A stretch of 64,000 nt of DNA from Fodinibius salicampi (lineage in GTDB: Bacteria; Bacteroidota; Rhodothermia; Balneolales; Balneolaceae): NCBI RefSeq assembly GCF_039545095.1, contig NZ_BAABRS010000003.1, forward strand, positions 434,001 through 498,000, read 5' to 3'. This document shows positions 1 to 9,385 of the stretch, piece by piece. Under the pieces are notes generated by a model that was not told where the DNA came from, searched no databases, and worked only from the letters and a program-made list of their open reading frames with translations. Within the stretch, counting starts at the first letter, position 1, and the number at the start of each line of letters is the position of its first letter. The position numbers were made by a program, and so were the translations under genes.

Positions 1-1
1 A

Positions 2-529
2 CGAAAAATGTCGCTACTGATCCCCATTTTTGCAGCCACCTTTTTGGGAATTATTGTGATCGACCTCTTCTTTTTAGAGGCCGTTATTCAGCTTCCAAAA
101 TTCTTGGCAGCACAGTATGCCATTCCTATTACAGGTATGGTTTTAGGCAACTGTCTTCGCAGCAACGTCATTGGTATTAACGCCTTTTACTACAGTCTTA
201 GCAACCACAAGGAGCGCTACCAATTTTATCTTGCTTGCGGGGCCAGTCGTACCGAAGCACTGGAATCATTTATCAGCGAAGCTCTTAAAAAATCTGCAAA
301 TCCTACATTGGCTTCAATGGCAACAATTGGTCTTGTTTCTCTTCCGGGAATGATGACCGGTCAAATTCTGAGTGGTAGCTCTCCACTGATCGCTATTAAA
401 TATCAAATTATGATTATGGTAGCGATCTTCTCAGGAACCATCTTATCGGTATTTCTGAGTATTCGTCTTACAAATTTCTTTGTATTTGAGGATACCGATA
501 TGCTTGACGAATCCATCCTCAAGAAATAG
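2..529 (+). CDS. fetB: FetB/YbbM-family (UPF0014) ABC transporter permease, 5' end outside the window
   Basis: The frame is already open at the window edge, so this is only the C-terminal two thirds of a protein that is usually about 250-260 residues. What remains is strongly hydrophobic with about four membrane segments. It contains the family-typical GMVLGN block near the visible start and an LPGMMTGQIL block before the last helices. The family is the integral-membrane half of an ABC transporter; the E. coli homologue is linked to iron homeostasis with the ATPase FetA. The ATPase partner, if present, would lie upstream and cannot be seen. The first ATG at 8 is internal to the open frame and is not proposed as the start. 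Confidence 0.85.
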   Translation, partial: RKMSLLIPIFAATFLGIIVIDLFFLEAVIQLPKFLAAQYAIPITGMVLGNCLRSNVIGINAFYYSLSNHKERYQFYLACGASRTEALESFISEALKKSANPTLASMATIGLVSLPGMMTGQILSGSSPLIAIKYQIMIMVAIFSGTILSVFLSIRLTNFFVFEDTDMLDESILKK

Positions 530-543
530 CCCTGAAAGCATAA

Positions 544-559
544 AACTAATTGGTTAGTT
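544..559. promoter_or_regulatory. Inverted repeat resembling the TetR operator found at 17616 and 21048
   Basis: The arms AACTAA and TTAGTT flank TTGG, giving 15/16 identity to the element at 21048-21063. It lies between two convergent genes rather than in front of one. Its regulatory role is doubtful, and it could be a chance AT-rich palindrome or a weak hairpin. Confidence 0.25.
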
Positions 560-644
560 AACTGCTAAAATGCTCCTTGTATAAACATAAGCTCAATTTT
601 TCATCCTACTCCATCACACAGAAAGCAAATAAAGCAATGGGTAT

Positions 645-2648
645 TTACGAAGCTCGAAATATGTCAGCACAGTTAACAAATTGATCAGCATTTCCAACCA
701 TTACCAAGCGGTCATCGGGCTGTAGCTTAAAATCTCCGGATGGATTACCAATAGTTTGATCTCCTCGTTTAATAGCCAATACGGTAAGCTGATGCTTATT
801 GCGGAGCTCGAGTTCTTCCAATGTTTTATGGGCGGCTTTCGAGCCTTTCCGAACGGCCACAGCACGTGTATGCAGCCCTTCCTCGTCCAATCCCTGAAGA
901 ACCATTAAATGAGCTTCCTGAATGCTGCCTCGAACAATACCGTAGTCGTGGGCGCGCAATTCCTTCACGTGTTCCTGAATTTCCTGCTGTGGAATCATAT
1001 AGGCCCCCAGAACGTGAGAAAAAAGACGAACGGTTGTTTCCATCTCTTCGGGTACGACAATATCGGCACCGAGTTCTTCAAAACGTTCAATCTCTGTCAG
1101 GTAACGGGTACGAACCACAATTTGAAGAATTGGATTCAAAAGCCGTGCCTGCTGTACTATGCGGGGACTCGAGTCGGGATCATTAGTTGCTATTACGCAG
1201 AGTTTGGCTTTTTTGACAGAAGCTAGCTCCAAAATATGGCGCCGGCTAGCATCTCCGAAAATGGCCGGTATATCCTTTTTATGCATTTCTTCTACCGAGT
1301 CGGGATTCATTTCAATGACCACAAACGGAATGCCCGTATCGCGCATAACCTGCACCAAATGTCGGCCGGCCGGACCATATCCAATAATAATGACGTGATC
1401 TTCAAGTGCCGTTTTTTGGCTTTCATCCGTATTTTTTTTGTTTGCACTTCCTAAATGGCGAAGGGGTGTTTTCGCCAGAAACTTTCCTACTCCGGTACTC
1501 TGATGAATCATAAACGGGGTGCTGATCATCAGGAGTACCGCCACCGCAATAAACGTTTGGGTCCCCGGCTCTCCGAGTCCCGCGGGAGATATCCCTGCAG
1601 CGCGCCCCGCCCGTTCAAGTACAAATGAAAATTCTCCAATTTGAGCTAATGTAAATCCCGAAGCAGCTATAATGCGAATGGGATATTTTAACGTCATTAA
1701 GCTGACGGTGGAAATAACAAACTTCAGGAGAACCACGGCTACTGCAATACCGAGAATCTGTAAAGGGTTTTCGACCACATAAGTGAGATCCAGAAGCATA
1801 CCCACCGAGACAAAGAAGACCGCATTAAAGATCGTCCGGAGAGGCAAAATTTCACTAATAGCCTGTTCGCTAAATTGACTTTCACTCACTACCAGTCCCG
1901 CTAAAAAGGCTCCCAGAGCCAAGCTTACGCCTACCATATTCGTGAGGGCTGCCGTGCCAAAACAGATAGCAACCACGCTTAATAAGAAAAGTTCTTGCCT
2001 TCGGGTTTTGGCAACGCGCTCCAGGATCCATGGAACTATACGCTGGGCCAACACCAATACTAAGGTAATGAGAATACCAGCCTTGAGGAGCACCCATCCA
2101 ATTTCAGTAAATGATTGCGATTCCCCGGCCAGGATGGGTACAAACATAACCATGAGGATTATAATTAGATCCTGGAATATCAATACGGCCAATGAAAGCT
2201 GTCCCGAAGGGGTATCGGTTTTATCTTCATCGCTCAACAACCCCAAAATTATGGCTGTACTGCTCAGGGCTACGAGACATCCCGTATAAATAGCGGCATT
2301 CCAGCCGATCCCCCAAAAAGACAAAATAAAGGTGACCAGTACAACGGTAATGGTAACCTGCAGACCGCCTCCCAGAAAAATCGCTTTTTTGATACGCGAT
2401 AATTTCTCCAGGCTGAATTCAATACCAATAGTAAATAGCAGCAATATGATTCCGATTTCTGCCAGCATATCTACCAGTTCCTGATCTTGTACTAATCCCA
2501 ATGCATTGGGACCAATAACAACGCCGGCAATCAAAAAACCTACAATAGGGACAATCTTAAATCGATAGCAAAGGTAGGCTATAAAAACACTGACCGTAAA
2601 AAGGGCAACTAATTCCGTCAAAAAAGGGAGCGTTACTGCTAATACCAT
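645..2648 (-). CDS. KefB/KefC-type monovalent cation:proton antiporter with TrkA-N and TrkA-C domains
   Basis: The protein has 667 residues. The first ~385 form a CPA2-type Na+/H+ exchanger domain with about 12-13 membrane segments (an LVALSSTAIILGLL-like block near residue 130 and the SLALGAFLAGLVVSES block). A cytoplasmic TrkA-N (RCK) domain follows, with the nucleotide-binding GYGPAGRHL motif near residue 420, and a TrkA-C ligand domain occupies the last ~90 residues. The family exchanges K+ or Na+ for protons across the inner membrane under RCK-domain gating. An in-frame TTG lies one codon before the ATG at 2648; the ATG is preferred. It is divergent from the two-component pair starting at 2891. 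A shorter relative without TrkA-C is at 43811. Confidence 0.92.
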   Translation of the reverse strand: MVLAVTLPFLTELVALFTVSVFIAYLCYRFKIVPIVGFLIAGVVIGPNALGLVQDQELVDMLAEIGIILLLFTIGIEFSLEKLSRIKKAIFLGGGLQVTITVVLVTFILSFWGIGWNAAIYTGCLVALSSTAIILGLLSDEDKTDTPSGQLSLAVLIFQDLIIILMVMFVPILAGESQSFTEIGWVLLKAGILITLVLVLAQRIVPWILERVAKTRRQELFLLSVVAICFGTAALTNMVGVSLALGAFLAGLVVSESQFSEQAISEILPLRTIFNAVFFVSVGMLLDLTYVVENPLQILGIAVAVVLLKFVISTVSLMTLKYPIRIIAASGFTLAQIGEFSFVLERAGRAAGISPAGLGEPGTQTFIAVAVLLMISTPFMIHQSTGVGKFLAKTPLRHLGSANKKNTDESQKTALEDHVIIIGYGPAGRHLVQVMRDTGIPFVVIEMNPDSVEEMHKKDIPAIFGDASRRHILELASVKKAKLCVIATNDPDSSPRIVQQARLLNPILQIVVRTRYLTEIERFEELGADIVVPEEMETTVRLFSHVLGAYMIPQQEIQEHVKELRAHDYGIVRGSIQEAHLMVLQGLDEEGLHTRAVAVRKGSKAAHKTLEELELRNKHQLTVLAIKRGDQTIGNPSGDFKLQPDDRLVMVGNADQFVNCADIFRAS

Positions 2649-2890
2649 CAATTATTTTGCACTTTTAGGAAACGTTCACACTGGAGGTTAAGAAATAAAA
2701 TACAAGTTTATAGTGCCACTTTAAGACTAAAATCATCCATCTATAACTAATTAGAATGATCAAAACTTTGTCTGAGAAAACGGAAAAGGAAAAAGATAAG
2801 GAATACAATTCAAAGCCCTAATTTCTCTCCTTGTTATATAATTGCCCAGACTTCAGTTTTTCTTCAAAATTATCCCTTATGTTATGTATT

Positions 2891-3577
2891 ATGAAACTTT
2901 TGATCATTGAAGACAACGAGGATTTACTGGAAAACATTCGTACTTACTTGAAACGGGAAGGCTATATCTGTGAGGCTGCCCGTGATTACAGTGAAGCGTT
3001 CGATAAGGTCATGTCATACACTTACGATGTCGTGCTGATCGACATAATGATTCCCGGCGGTTCGGGTCTACAAGTTTTGAGGGAACTAAAATCGGTCAAT
3101 CCTAAAACGGGTACCATTATTATATCAGCTAAAAATGCCCTTGATGATAAAATAGAAGGTTTGGAGCTTGGAGCCGATGACTACATAACCAAGCCCTTTC
3201 AGCTCCCGGAACTACATGCACGTATTAAAGCAGTAAACCGCAGGAATCAACGGGGCGGACAAGAAATCCTTAATGTTAATGAAATATCTATCAATACCGA
3301 TACCATGGAGGTAACGGTGGACGGTACGCCCGTGGATCTTACACCCAAGGAATATGATCTGATGCTCTATTTCGCCTCCAATAAAAATCACGTATTGTCA
3401 AAACAAACCATTGCCGAACATCTTTGGGGCGATTATGTTGATCATCTTACAAACCTCGATTTTGTCTATCAGCACATTAAAAACCTGCGCAAAAAGCTGG
3501 AAGAGGCCGGGGCCAATAATTATATAAAGAGTGTTTATGGCATAGGGTACAAATTTAAGGTAAATAATCACGCATGA
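2891..3577 (+). CDS. OmpR/PhoB-family response regulator
   Basis: The protein has 228 residues. The receiver domain has the acidic pocket EDNED near residue 7, phospho-acceptor Asp51 and Lys101 in ITKPF. A winged-helix Trans_reg_C DNA-binding domain follows, with the LTPKEYDLM block and the terminal VYGIGYKF block. The ATG at 2891 is chosen because the receiver fold begins immediately after it; an upstream in-frame TTG at 2831 would add 20 unlikely residues. The stop overlaps the start of the next gene by 4 bases (ATGA), so regulator and kinase are translationally coupled. The target genes are unknown; the TonB receptor starting at 5003 is the nearest downstream candidate. Confidence 0.93.
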   Translation: MKLLIIEDNEDLLENIRTYLKREGYICEAARDYSEAFDKVMSYTYDVVLIDIMIPGGSGLQVLRELKSVNPKTGTIIISAKNALDDKIEGLELGADDYITKPFQLPELHARIKAVNRRNQRGGQEILNVNEISINTDTMEVTVDGTPVDLTPKEYDLMLYFASNKNHVLSKQTIAEHLWGDYVDHLTNLDFVYQHIKNLRKKLEEAGANNYIKSVYGIGYKFKVNNHA

Positions 3578-4836
3578 AGCTGATCACGAAATTTATACTG
3601 ATCTATCTCTTTGTGACGGTCATTGTTTTAGGTATAGGGGGATATCTCTCGTATTTCATCATTAAAGGTGAACTGAACAATGAACTCAAATGGCGTTTTC
3701 TGGACCACATTGACCGGGTAACCTATCTTTTGGAGAGGGGGAAGGACTTTAATTCTAAAAAAGTAAACCATTCCGGAGACCGTAATCTTGAAATTAGGCC
3801 CTTATCTGTTCAACGAGAACCTGATATTATTGTAAAAGATACGATGGTGTGGCATGAGCGGCTCCAACAAATGGAACCGAATCTTAAAATGACGGCTTAC
3901 CGCACAGTGGATGATACTACCTATTATATTTCTACCCATGGGGCCCTTGTAGAATCCGATGACATCACGGAAGCGGTTGTCCAGATTTTGCTCTGGATTT
4001 TAGGCATGCAGGTTATTGGTGCTATTGGTGTTGGATTTATTGTATCCAACCGGCTGTTCAAACCTTTCCGAAATACGCTTGATCAAATTAAGTCGTTTAA
4101 TCTGCAGGATAAGGAACCCATTACTGCCCAGGAAACAAATGTAACGGAGTTTGATGACCTCAACCATTTTGTAGAAGAGATGACCCGCAAAGCCGTTGCT
4201 GACTATAAAAACCTCAAAGAATTTGCTGAAAACGCTTCTCATGAGCTTCAAACACCTTTATCTATTGTTAAAGGAAAGTTAGAACTCCTCACTGAAACCG
4301 ATCTTAGTCCTGAGCAATATCAGTATGTGGAAGCGAGTCACCGCTCTATTAAAAAGCTTTCCCGCCTCAGTGAATCACTGGCGTTACTTACAAAAATTGA
4401 AAATCATGAGTTCACACAAAAAGATGAGGTTAATTTTACAAAACTCATCCAAGATAGCACCCAGGCTTTTGAAGAGTTTATAAAACTCAATGGATTAGAA
4501 GTTGAGGCCGATCTTAAGGAAGAAGTTACTCTGCAAATCCATTCGGTGTTAGCTGATATTTTATGGACCAATCTCTTCCAAAACGCAATAAAACATAATA
4601 TAGAAGATGGTCGAATCAAGATTGAGCTTACGGAAGACTTTCTAAGAATTTCTAATACCGGTCGTCCCCTTGATGATGATCCGCATATACTATTCGAACG
4701 TTTCAAAAAAGCCGATCACAGTAATGAATCTATTGGACTGGGCTTAGCTATTATAAAGCAGATTGCTGAGCAAAATGACTATTCTATCTCTTATGATTAT
4801 AAAGATAAATGGCATACCATTACCATTGAATTTTAA
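3574..4836 (+). CDS. Membrane sensor histidine kinase, partner of the preceding regulator
   Basis: The protein has 420 residues. A membrane helix at about 5-30 is followed by an extracytoplasmic sensor region to about residue 135, a second helix at about 138-160, and a HAMP-like linker. The HisKA domain carries His223 in SHELQTPL. The HATPase_c domain has the N-box LFQNAIKHN and the glycine block SIGLGLAI. It would phosphorylate the OmpR-type regulator encoded 4 bases upstream. Compared with textbook kinases the G1 box is short (RISNTGRPL). The signal sensed is not evident from the sequence. Confidence 0.93.
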   Translation: MKLITKFILIYLFVTVIVLGIGGYLSYFIIKGELNNELKWRFLDHIDRVTYLLERGKDFNSKKVNHSGDRNLEIRPLSVQREPDIIVKDTMVWHERLQQMEPNLKMTAYRTVDDTTYYISTHGALVESDDITEAVVQILLWILGMQVIGAIGVGFIVSNRLFKPFRNTLDQIKSFNLQDKEPITAQETNVTEFDDLNHFVEEMTRKAVADYKNLKEFAENASHELQTPLSIVKGKLELLTETDLSPEQYQYVEASHRSIKKLSRLSESLALLTKIENHEFTQKDEVNFTKLIQDSTQAFEEFIKLNGLEVEADLKEEVTLQIHSVLADILWTNLFQNAIKHNIEDGRIKIELTEDFLRISNTGRPLDDDPHILFERFKKADHSNESIGLGLAIIKQIAEQNDYSISYDYKDKWHTITIEF

Positions 4837-5002
4837 GAGCTGTAAAAAGACCCTATGACGGATGTAAATTCTTGTTAGAAAAAGCATCATTTATCTCTTC
4901 TTCAAATTTCCTTCAGCTTTAATACAACCTTTGCATAAGATGGTCCCTTAAGTTAAGTGCAAAGCAACAAAGTAATCCCAAACTATTTATTAAATATTAA
5001 AG

Positions 5003-7447
5003 ATGAAGAAGTTAATATCATTATTTGTTTTCACATTCTTGATAACCTCTCTTGCCATCGGACAATCCGATGAAGGCATTATTACCGGAGAAGTTTATGA
5101 CCAACAGGAAGATCCTGTGCCTTCCGCTTCTGTATCGGTTTATGATTCTACCGAAACCAATGTGGTAACGGGAACTCCCACAGATTCTACAGGTGCATTT
5201 AGTGTAGATGTAGATCCGGGTACCTACATATTAAAAATTACTTTTTTGTCCCTATCTCCACACACCCAAAGGGTAGAAATAAACGCCGGGGAAACGGAAG
5301 ATATAGGAAGCGTAACTCTAACGTCCACTTCCCAGAAAATGGATGAGGTTGTAGTGCGTGGCGAAAGCTCCCAGATGGAAATGAGTTTTGATCGCCGCGT
5401 TTTTAATGTCGGACGTGATATTACCAGTCTGGGCGGTTCAGCTGTAAATGTGCTTGACAATGTACCCTCTATCGCTACTGATATAGAAGGAAATATAAGT
5501 CTTCGGGGAAATGAGTCTGTACGAATACTTATCAATGGCAAGCCCTCTAGTATGGTTGGTAGTGGCAACGTGGATGCCCTGCGAAGCATTCCCGCCACAA
5601 TGATTAAAAGTGTTGAAATTATCACGAATCCTTCTTCAAAATATGCCGCGGAAGGTTCCGGAGGTATTATCAATATTATTCTTACAGATAATCGAGAACT
5701 CGGACTTAATGGTAGTGCCAACGTAGGCACCGGGTATCCAGAAGAATATGAGGGTTCAATAAATTTAAATTACCGTACTCCTAATGTTAATTGGTTTGCT
5801 GATATTGGTGGAGATTACCGATCTGAACCGGAGTCCGGAAACTCTTTTCAACGATTCTCAGGTCCGGACACTACTTATATGTATCGTGAACGAACGGATG
5901 CCAGCGAATCAGAAATTGATGGTGACTTTCGCTTTGGGGCGGACTTTTACCTCTCCGATAATGAGATTTTAACCGCCAGTAGCTATATTAGTCTTGAGGA
6001 AGAAACCAATAATGAAGATATCTTTTATACCGATTTAGAATATTCCCAAGGTGCACGCGACGGTAATGTACTTGGACGTATTAATCGAGACACGGAGGAA
6101 GAAGCAAATGAAAGTAATTTTGATTTTAATCTCGATTATGAAAACGAAATTGATGGCAATGATGACCATAAGTTAGTAGCTGATGCCAGCTTTGACATTA
6201 GCCGTGAAAACGCTCAAACGAATATTGAAGAAATCACACAAGAAGGCTCAGGTGACCTTCTCGAACAACGAAGTAAAGACACAGAAGAGGAAATGGATTT
6301 CCGGTTTAATGCCGAGTATGAACGTCCCCTGGGGGAAGAGGGAAAACTGGAAGCCGGTCTTCGCAGCGATACTGAATGGATGGATACCGGTTATAATGCC
6401 GAAACTCTTGTTGATGGTACTTGGGAAACAGAACCAGCTTATACTCAAAACTTCCTCTATCGCGAAAATGTAAATGCGGCCTTTCTCATTCTGGGCGGAG
6501 AATTTGGGGACTTTTCCGGACAGGTTGGCTTGCGCGCTGAAAACACAAATATCCGAACCGAAATTAAAGAAACCGGTGATGTAAATAACCAAAATTATAT
6601 TGGGCTGTTCCCTAGTGCCTTCTTAAACTATTCATTTAATGATCAGCAATCGGTACAATTGAGCTATAGTCGCAGATTGCAACGGCCGTGGTCCCGCTCC
6701 TTACTTCCGGGTATAGATTTCGATGATAACCGCAGCCAGTTTACCGGGAATCCGAGCCTTACTCCAGAATACAGTAATTCATATGAAGCTGGATACCTGC
6801 ATTACTGGGAAAGTGGCTCACTTCTTACTAGCTTTTATTATCGATATCGCACGGACGTGATTGAAGATATAACGGAGCAAAGAGATGGGGTACAATTCCG
6901 GTTCCCAATTAACTTTGCCAATGAAGAAGCGTGGGGCGTTGAGTTTTCAGCAGACCAAGAAATTGCAGATCGATTGACCTTAACTGGAAATGCCAATCTT
7001 TTCCAATCAAATACAAATGGAAGCTATCGTGAGGGCACCGCTGAAGAAATAATATTAAGCAGCGAATCGGGAAATTTTCAGGCTCGCATGCGTCTCCGGT
7101 GGGAAATTGTAGACGGCTTAAATTATCAGGCTTCTATGCGATATCGAGGTCCAAGCAACACGCCACAGGGAACTCGCAATGGTATGACCATGATGGATAG
7201 CGGTATTTCCTATGATATACTTGAAGAAAAAGCAAAAATCACCTTCAATGTAAGAGATGTCTTTAATGCCCAGAACTTTAATAATACGGTAACTACGGAC
7301 GGAAATCCCAATACCGACTTCTATTCTCAGCGCGAATTCAGCTGGTCTACTCGTACCTTCTCACTTAACTTCCAGTATTTCTTTGGAAATACAGAAAGTC
7401 GCAGAGGTGGAGGCGGTGGGCCCGGTGGACCAGGTGGTCGCGACTAA
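5003..7447 (+). CDS. TonB-dependent outer-membrane receptor with carboxypeptidase-regulatory-like N-terminal domain
   Basis: The protein has 814 residues. A signal peptide (about 1-20) precedes a CarboxypepD_reg-like beta domain (about 24-110). The plug domain contains LDNVPSI and the SIPATMIKSVEIITNPSS block, and the C-terminal part is an outer-membrane beta-barrel of the TonB_dep_Rec_3 type. The family moves substrates across the outer membrane using TonB energy. The protein ends in an unusual glycine/proline-rich tail (RRGGGGGPGGPGGRD) after the last predicted strand, so the usual terminal aromatic is not at the C-terminus. The substrate cannot be predicted. It follows the two-component operon by 166 bases; an AACCTTTG sequence near 4927 is one base off the Bacteroidota -7 consensus. 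Confidence 0.9.
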   Translation: MKKLISLFVFTFLITSLAIGQSDEGIITGEVYDQQEDPVPSASVSVYDSTETNVVTGTPTDSTGAFSVDVDPGTYILKITFLSLSPHTQRVEINAGETEDIGSVTLTSTSQKMDEVVVRGESSQMEMSFDRRVFNVGRDITSLGGSAVNVLDNVPSIATDIEGNISLRGNESVRILINGKPSSMVGSGNVDALRSIPATMIKSVEIITNPSSKYAAEGSGGIINIILTDNRELGLNGSANVGTGYPEEYEGSINLNYRTPNVNWFADIGGDYRSEPESGNSFQRFSGPDTTYMYRERTDASESEIDGDFRFGADFYLSDNEILTASSYISLEEETNNEDIFYTDLEYSQGARDGNVLGRINRDTEEEANESNFDFNLDYENEIDGNDDHKLVADASFDISRENAQTNIEEITQEGSGDLLEQRSKDTEEEMDFRFNAEYERPLGEEGKLEAGLRSDTEWMDTGYNAETLVDGTWETEPAYTQNFLYRENVNAAFLILGGEFGDFSGQVGLRAENTNIRTEIKETGDVNNQNYIGLFPSAFLNYSFNDQQSVQLSYSRRLQRPWSRSLLPGIDFDDNRSQFTGNPSLTPEYSNSYEAGYLHYWESGSLLTSFYYRYRTDVIEDITEQRDGVQFRFPINFANEEAWGVEFSADQEIADRLTLTGNANLFQSNTNGSYREGTAEEIILSSESGNFQARMRLRWEIVDGLNYQASMRYRGPSNTPQGTRNGMTMMDSGISYDILEEKAKITFNVRDVFNAQNFNNTVTTDGNPNTDFYSQREFSWSTRTFSLNFQYFFGNTESRRGGGGGPGGPGGRD

Positions 7448-7487
7448 ATAGACATGTAAAATCCAGCCATCATTAATCTTTTTCTCT

Positions 7488-7515
7488 GACAGGCAGCTTA
7501 CACAAGCTGCCTGTC
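7488..7515 (+). terminator. Strong hairpin between convergent genes
   Basis: Twelve-base arms GACAGGCAGCTT and AAGCTGCCTGTC enclose a four-base loop. The downstream tail (CTATTTAG) is only moderately T-rich. The position 40 bases after the TonB receptor stop, facing a convergent gene, fits a terminator. A second, weaker hairpin (ATTGGGA/TCCCAAT) lies at 7525-7546. Confidence 0.65.
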
Positions 7516-7554
7516 CTATTTAGGATTGGGACCTCGTTATCCCAATTATAATTC

Positions 7555-8439
7555 TCATCCAGCAAACCGGGTAGACGTCCTCCCTTTGAACGGCAATTCC
7601 ACTTTAAAGAGCGAACCGGAGAGCGGCCATTGGTCTATGTCGTCTGCAGACATATATTCCCGTCCCGTAGTTATATAAAGCTCATTAAAGTCCGCCCCTC
7701 CGAAAGTACAGGAGGTTACCTGAGGTACCGGCAGATGAACCTCAAAAAGTGTTTCACCACTGCCGGGATCGATCCTGACCACTTTCCCGCCATTATACAA
7801 GGCCACCCACAGGGCGCCCTCCCGGTCAATGGTCATTCCATCCGGGAAGCCCTCTTCCTCATCAAATTTTTTAACGACCAGCGGATTTGTAATCTCCCCT
7901 GACTTGTCATCATAATCAAATGCCTGCAATTTTCGGGTAGGTGTATCAATAAACAAGAATTTATCTCCCTTTCGGTTCCAGGCCATACCGTTGGGTATCG
8001 TCAGCTCACGAAGTTTTACCTCAGTATCCAAATTCTGGTCCAAACAGTACAGGCTGCCCGCTCCTTCTTCGAGATCATAGGACAGGGTCCCCGCCCAAAA
8101 CCGACCGGAAGGGTCACACTTTCCATCATTAAAGCGACTATCGGGTGATTGAAATTTGGATTCCGTAATACTAGTAACCTTTCGTTGCTCAGGATCAAAA
8201 AAAGCAAACCCAGATTGCCGGGCCATTACCAATCCGCCCTCTTCCCGAAGGGCCACACAGCCCAGATGCTCACCGATATCAAATATTTCGTTATTCTTGT
8301 TATACGGATCGTACCGGAACAGTTTTCCGGATAAAATATCAACCCAGTACAACCTGGACTCCTGTTCATCCCAAACAGGTCCTTCACCAAGAGTAGCCCC
8401 ATACGCAAAATCAACCGTGGCCTTCATTACAGATATCAT
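7555..8439 (-). CDS. SMP-30/gluconolactonase/LRE family lactonase
   Basis: The protein has 294 residues, the usual size for this six-bladed beta-propeller family. Typical blocks are LGEGPVWDEQESRLYWVDI at the start, a ligand block SPDSRFNDGKCDPSGRFWAGT, IPNGMAWN and FPDGMTIDREGALWVA. The family hydrolyses sugar lactones with a divalent metal held by Glu, Asn and Asp residues of these blocks. The gene begins two bases after the stop of the SDR dehydrogenase, so the two are likely co-translated. A second ATG four codons later (8427) fits the family start better. A role opening gluconolactone made by the SDR enzyme is inferred from gntK and gnd upstream in the same strand. Confidence 0.9.
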   Translation of the reverse strand: MISVMKATVDFAYGATLGEGPVWDEQESRLYWVDILSGKLFRYDPYNKNNEIFDIGEHLGCVALREEGGLVMARQSGFAFFDPEQRKVTSITESKFQSPDSRFNDGKCDPSGRFWAGTLSYDLEEGAGSLYCLDQNLDTEVKLRELTIPNGMAWNRKGDKFLFIDTPTRKLQAFDYDDKSGEITNPLVVKKFDEEEGFPDGMTIDREGALWVALYNGGKVVRIDPGSGETLFEVHLPVPQVTSCTFGGADFNELYITTGREYMSADDIDQWPLSGSLFKVELPFKGRTSTRFAG

Positions 8440-8441
8440 TA

Positions 8442-9215
8442 TTACTCACTCTTTTTACTTCCTCCAATTTTAATGCCCATTCCTCCGTCAATACGGATAG
8501 GCTGGCCATTAATAAAAGAGCCCTTCTCACTGGCAATAAATGCCACAAGTTCTCCAATATCATCCGGCTGTGCCATCCGCTCCACGAGATGCAAATCAAT
8601 TGTTTCCTGGCGTACCCGGTCGGGGTCAGCTGACTGCTGGAAAGCCGCCCGGTTCAATGGGGTGTCTACGCCCCCCGGACAAATGGCCACGCTGCGAATC
8701 TCAGGAGCATAATCAACGGCAATGCTGCGGGTTAATCCTATTAACGCCGATTTCGAGGTCACGTAGGGCGCTACATTCTGCTGGGTTACAAATGCCTGTA
8801 CGCTGGACATATTAATCACAATCCCTGCACCTGCTTCTATCATATGGGGAATTGCATGTTTCGCGCATAAGAATGCCCCTTTGAGATTGATATCTAATAT
8901 ACGATCCCAGTCTTCTTCCAAAGTATCCGTTACCTTAGAATATTGAAGAATGCCTGCGTTATTGACCAGTACATCCACACCCCCAAATGCAGCGACCGCT
9001 TGTTCTATAGCCTCTTCAACCTCGGCTTCCCGCGAAACGTCACACTTTATAAATTGTGCCCGGTCTCCAAGCAATTCGCAAAATGTTTCTCCAGCCGACT
9101 CATCTACATCCAAAACAACCACGTTCCCGTGTTCACGGTGGAATACTTCAGCACATCCGGCACCGATGCCCTTGGCACCTCCGGTTACAATAATGGTTTT
9201 ATCTTCAAAAGACAT
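8442..9215 (-). CDS. Short-chain dehydrogenase/reductase, possibly sugar 1-dehydrogenase
   Basis: The protein has 257 residues, a classical SDR with the NAD(P)-binding TGGAKGIGAG motif near residue 11, NNAG near 90, Ser in NMSSVQA and the catalytic YVTSK. The Asp in VVLDVDE after beta-2 favours NAD(H) (family knowledge). The AGAAGGG stretch directly before the ATG may serve as a ribosome-binding site. Many close family members are annotated as glucose 1-dehydrogenase. The overlapping neighbourhood of a gluconolactonase-like gene downstream and gluconokinase and 6-phosphogluconate dehydrogenase upstream supports an aldose substrate, but SDR specificity cannot be read from sequence. Confidence 0.88.
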   Translation of the reverse strand: MSFEDKTIIVTGGAKGIGAGCAEVFHREHGNVVVLDVDESAGETFCELLGDRAQFIKCDVSREAEVEEAIEQAVAAFGGVDVLVNNAGILQYSKVTDTLEEDWDRILDINLKGAFLCAKHAIPHMIEAGAGIVINMSSVQAFVTQQNVAPYVTSKSALIGLTRSIAVDYAPEIRSVAICPGGVDTPLNRAAFQQSADPDRVRQETIDLHLVERMAQPDDIGELVAFIASEKGSFINGQPIRIDGGMGIKIGGSKKSE

Positions 9216-9385
9216 CCCTTCTATTTATCAGTTTTAAAATTAAACTACTTTTGTACATGATCTTAGCCTATTCTTATAGCTATTTCCTTCCTGCAAGCCT
9301 GTTGCTCATAGAAAAGTAATTATAAATACCCCTACAACCTTAAACAAATGGCCATATATGCAGATCAAACATTTCAACCGGTATC

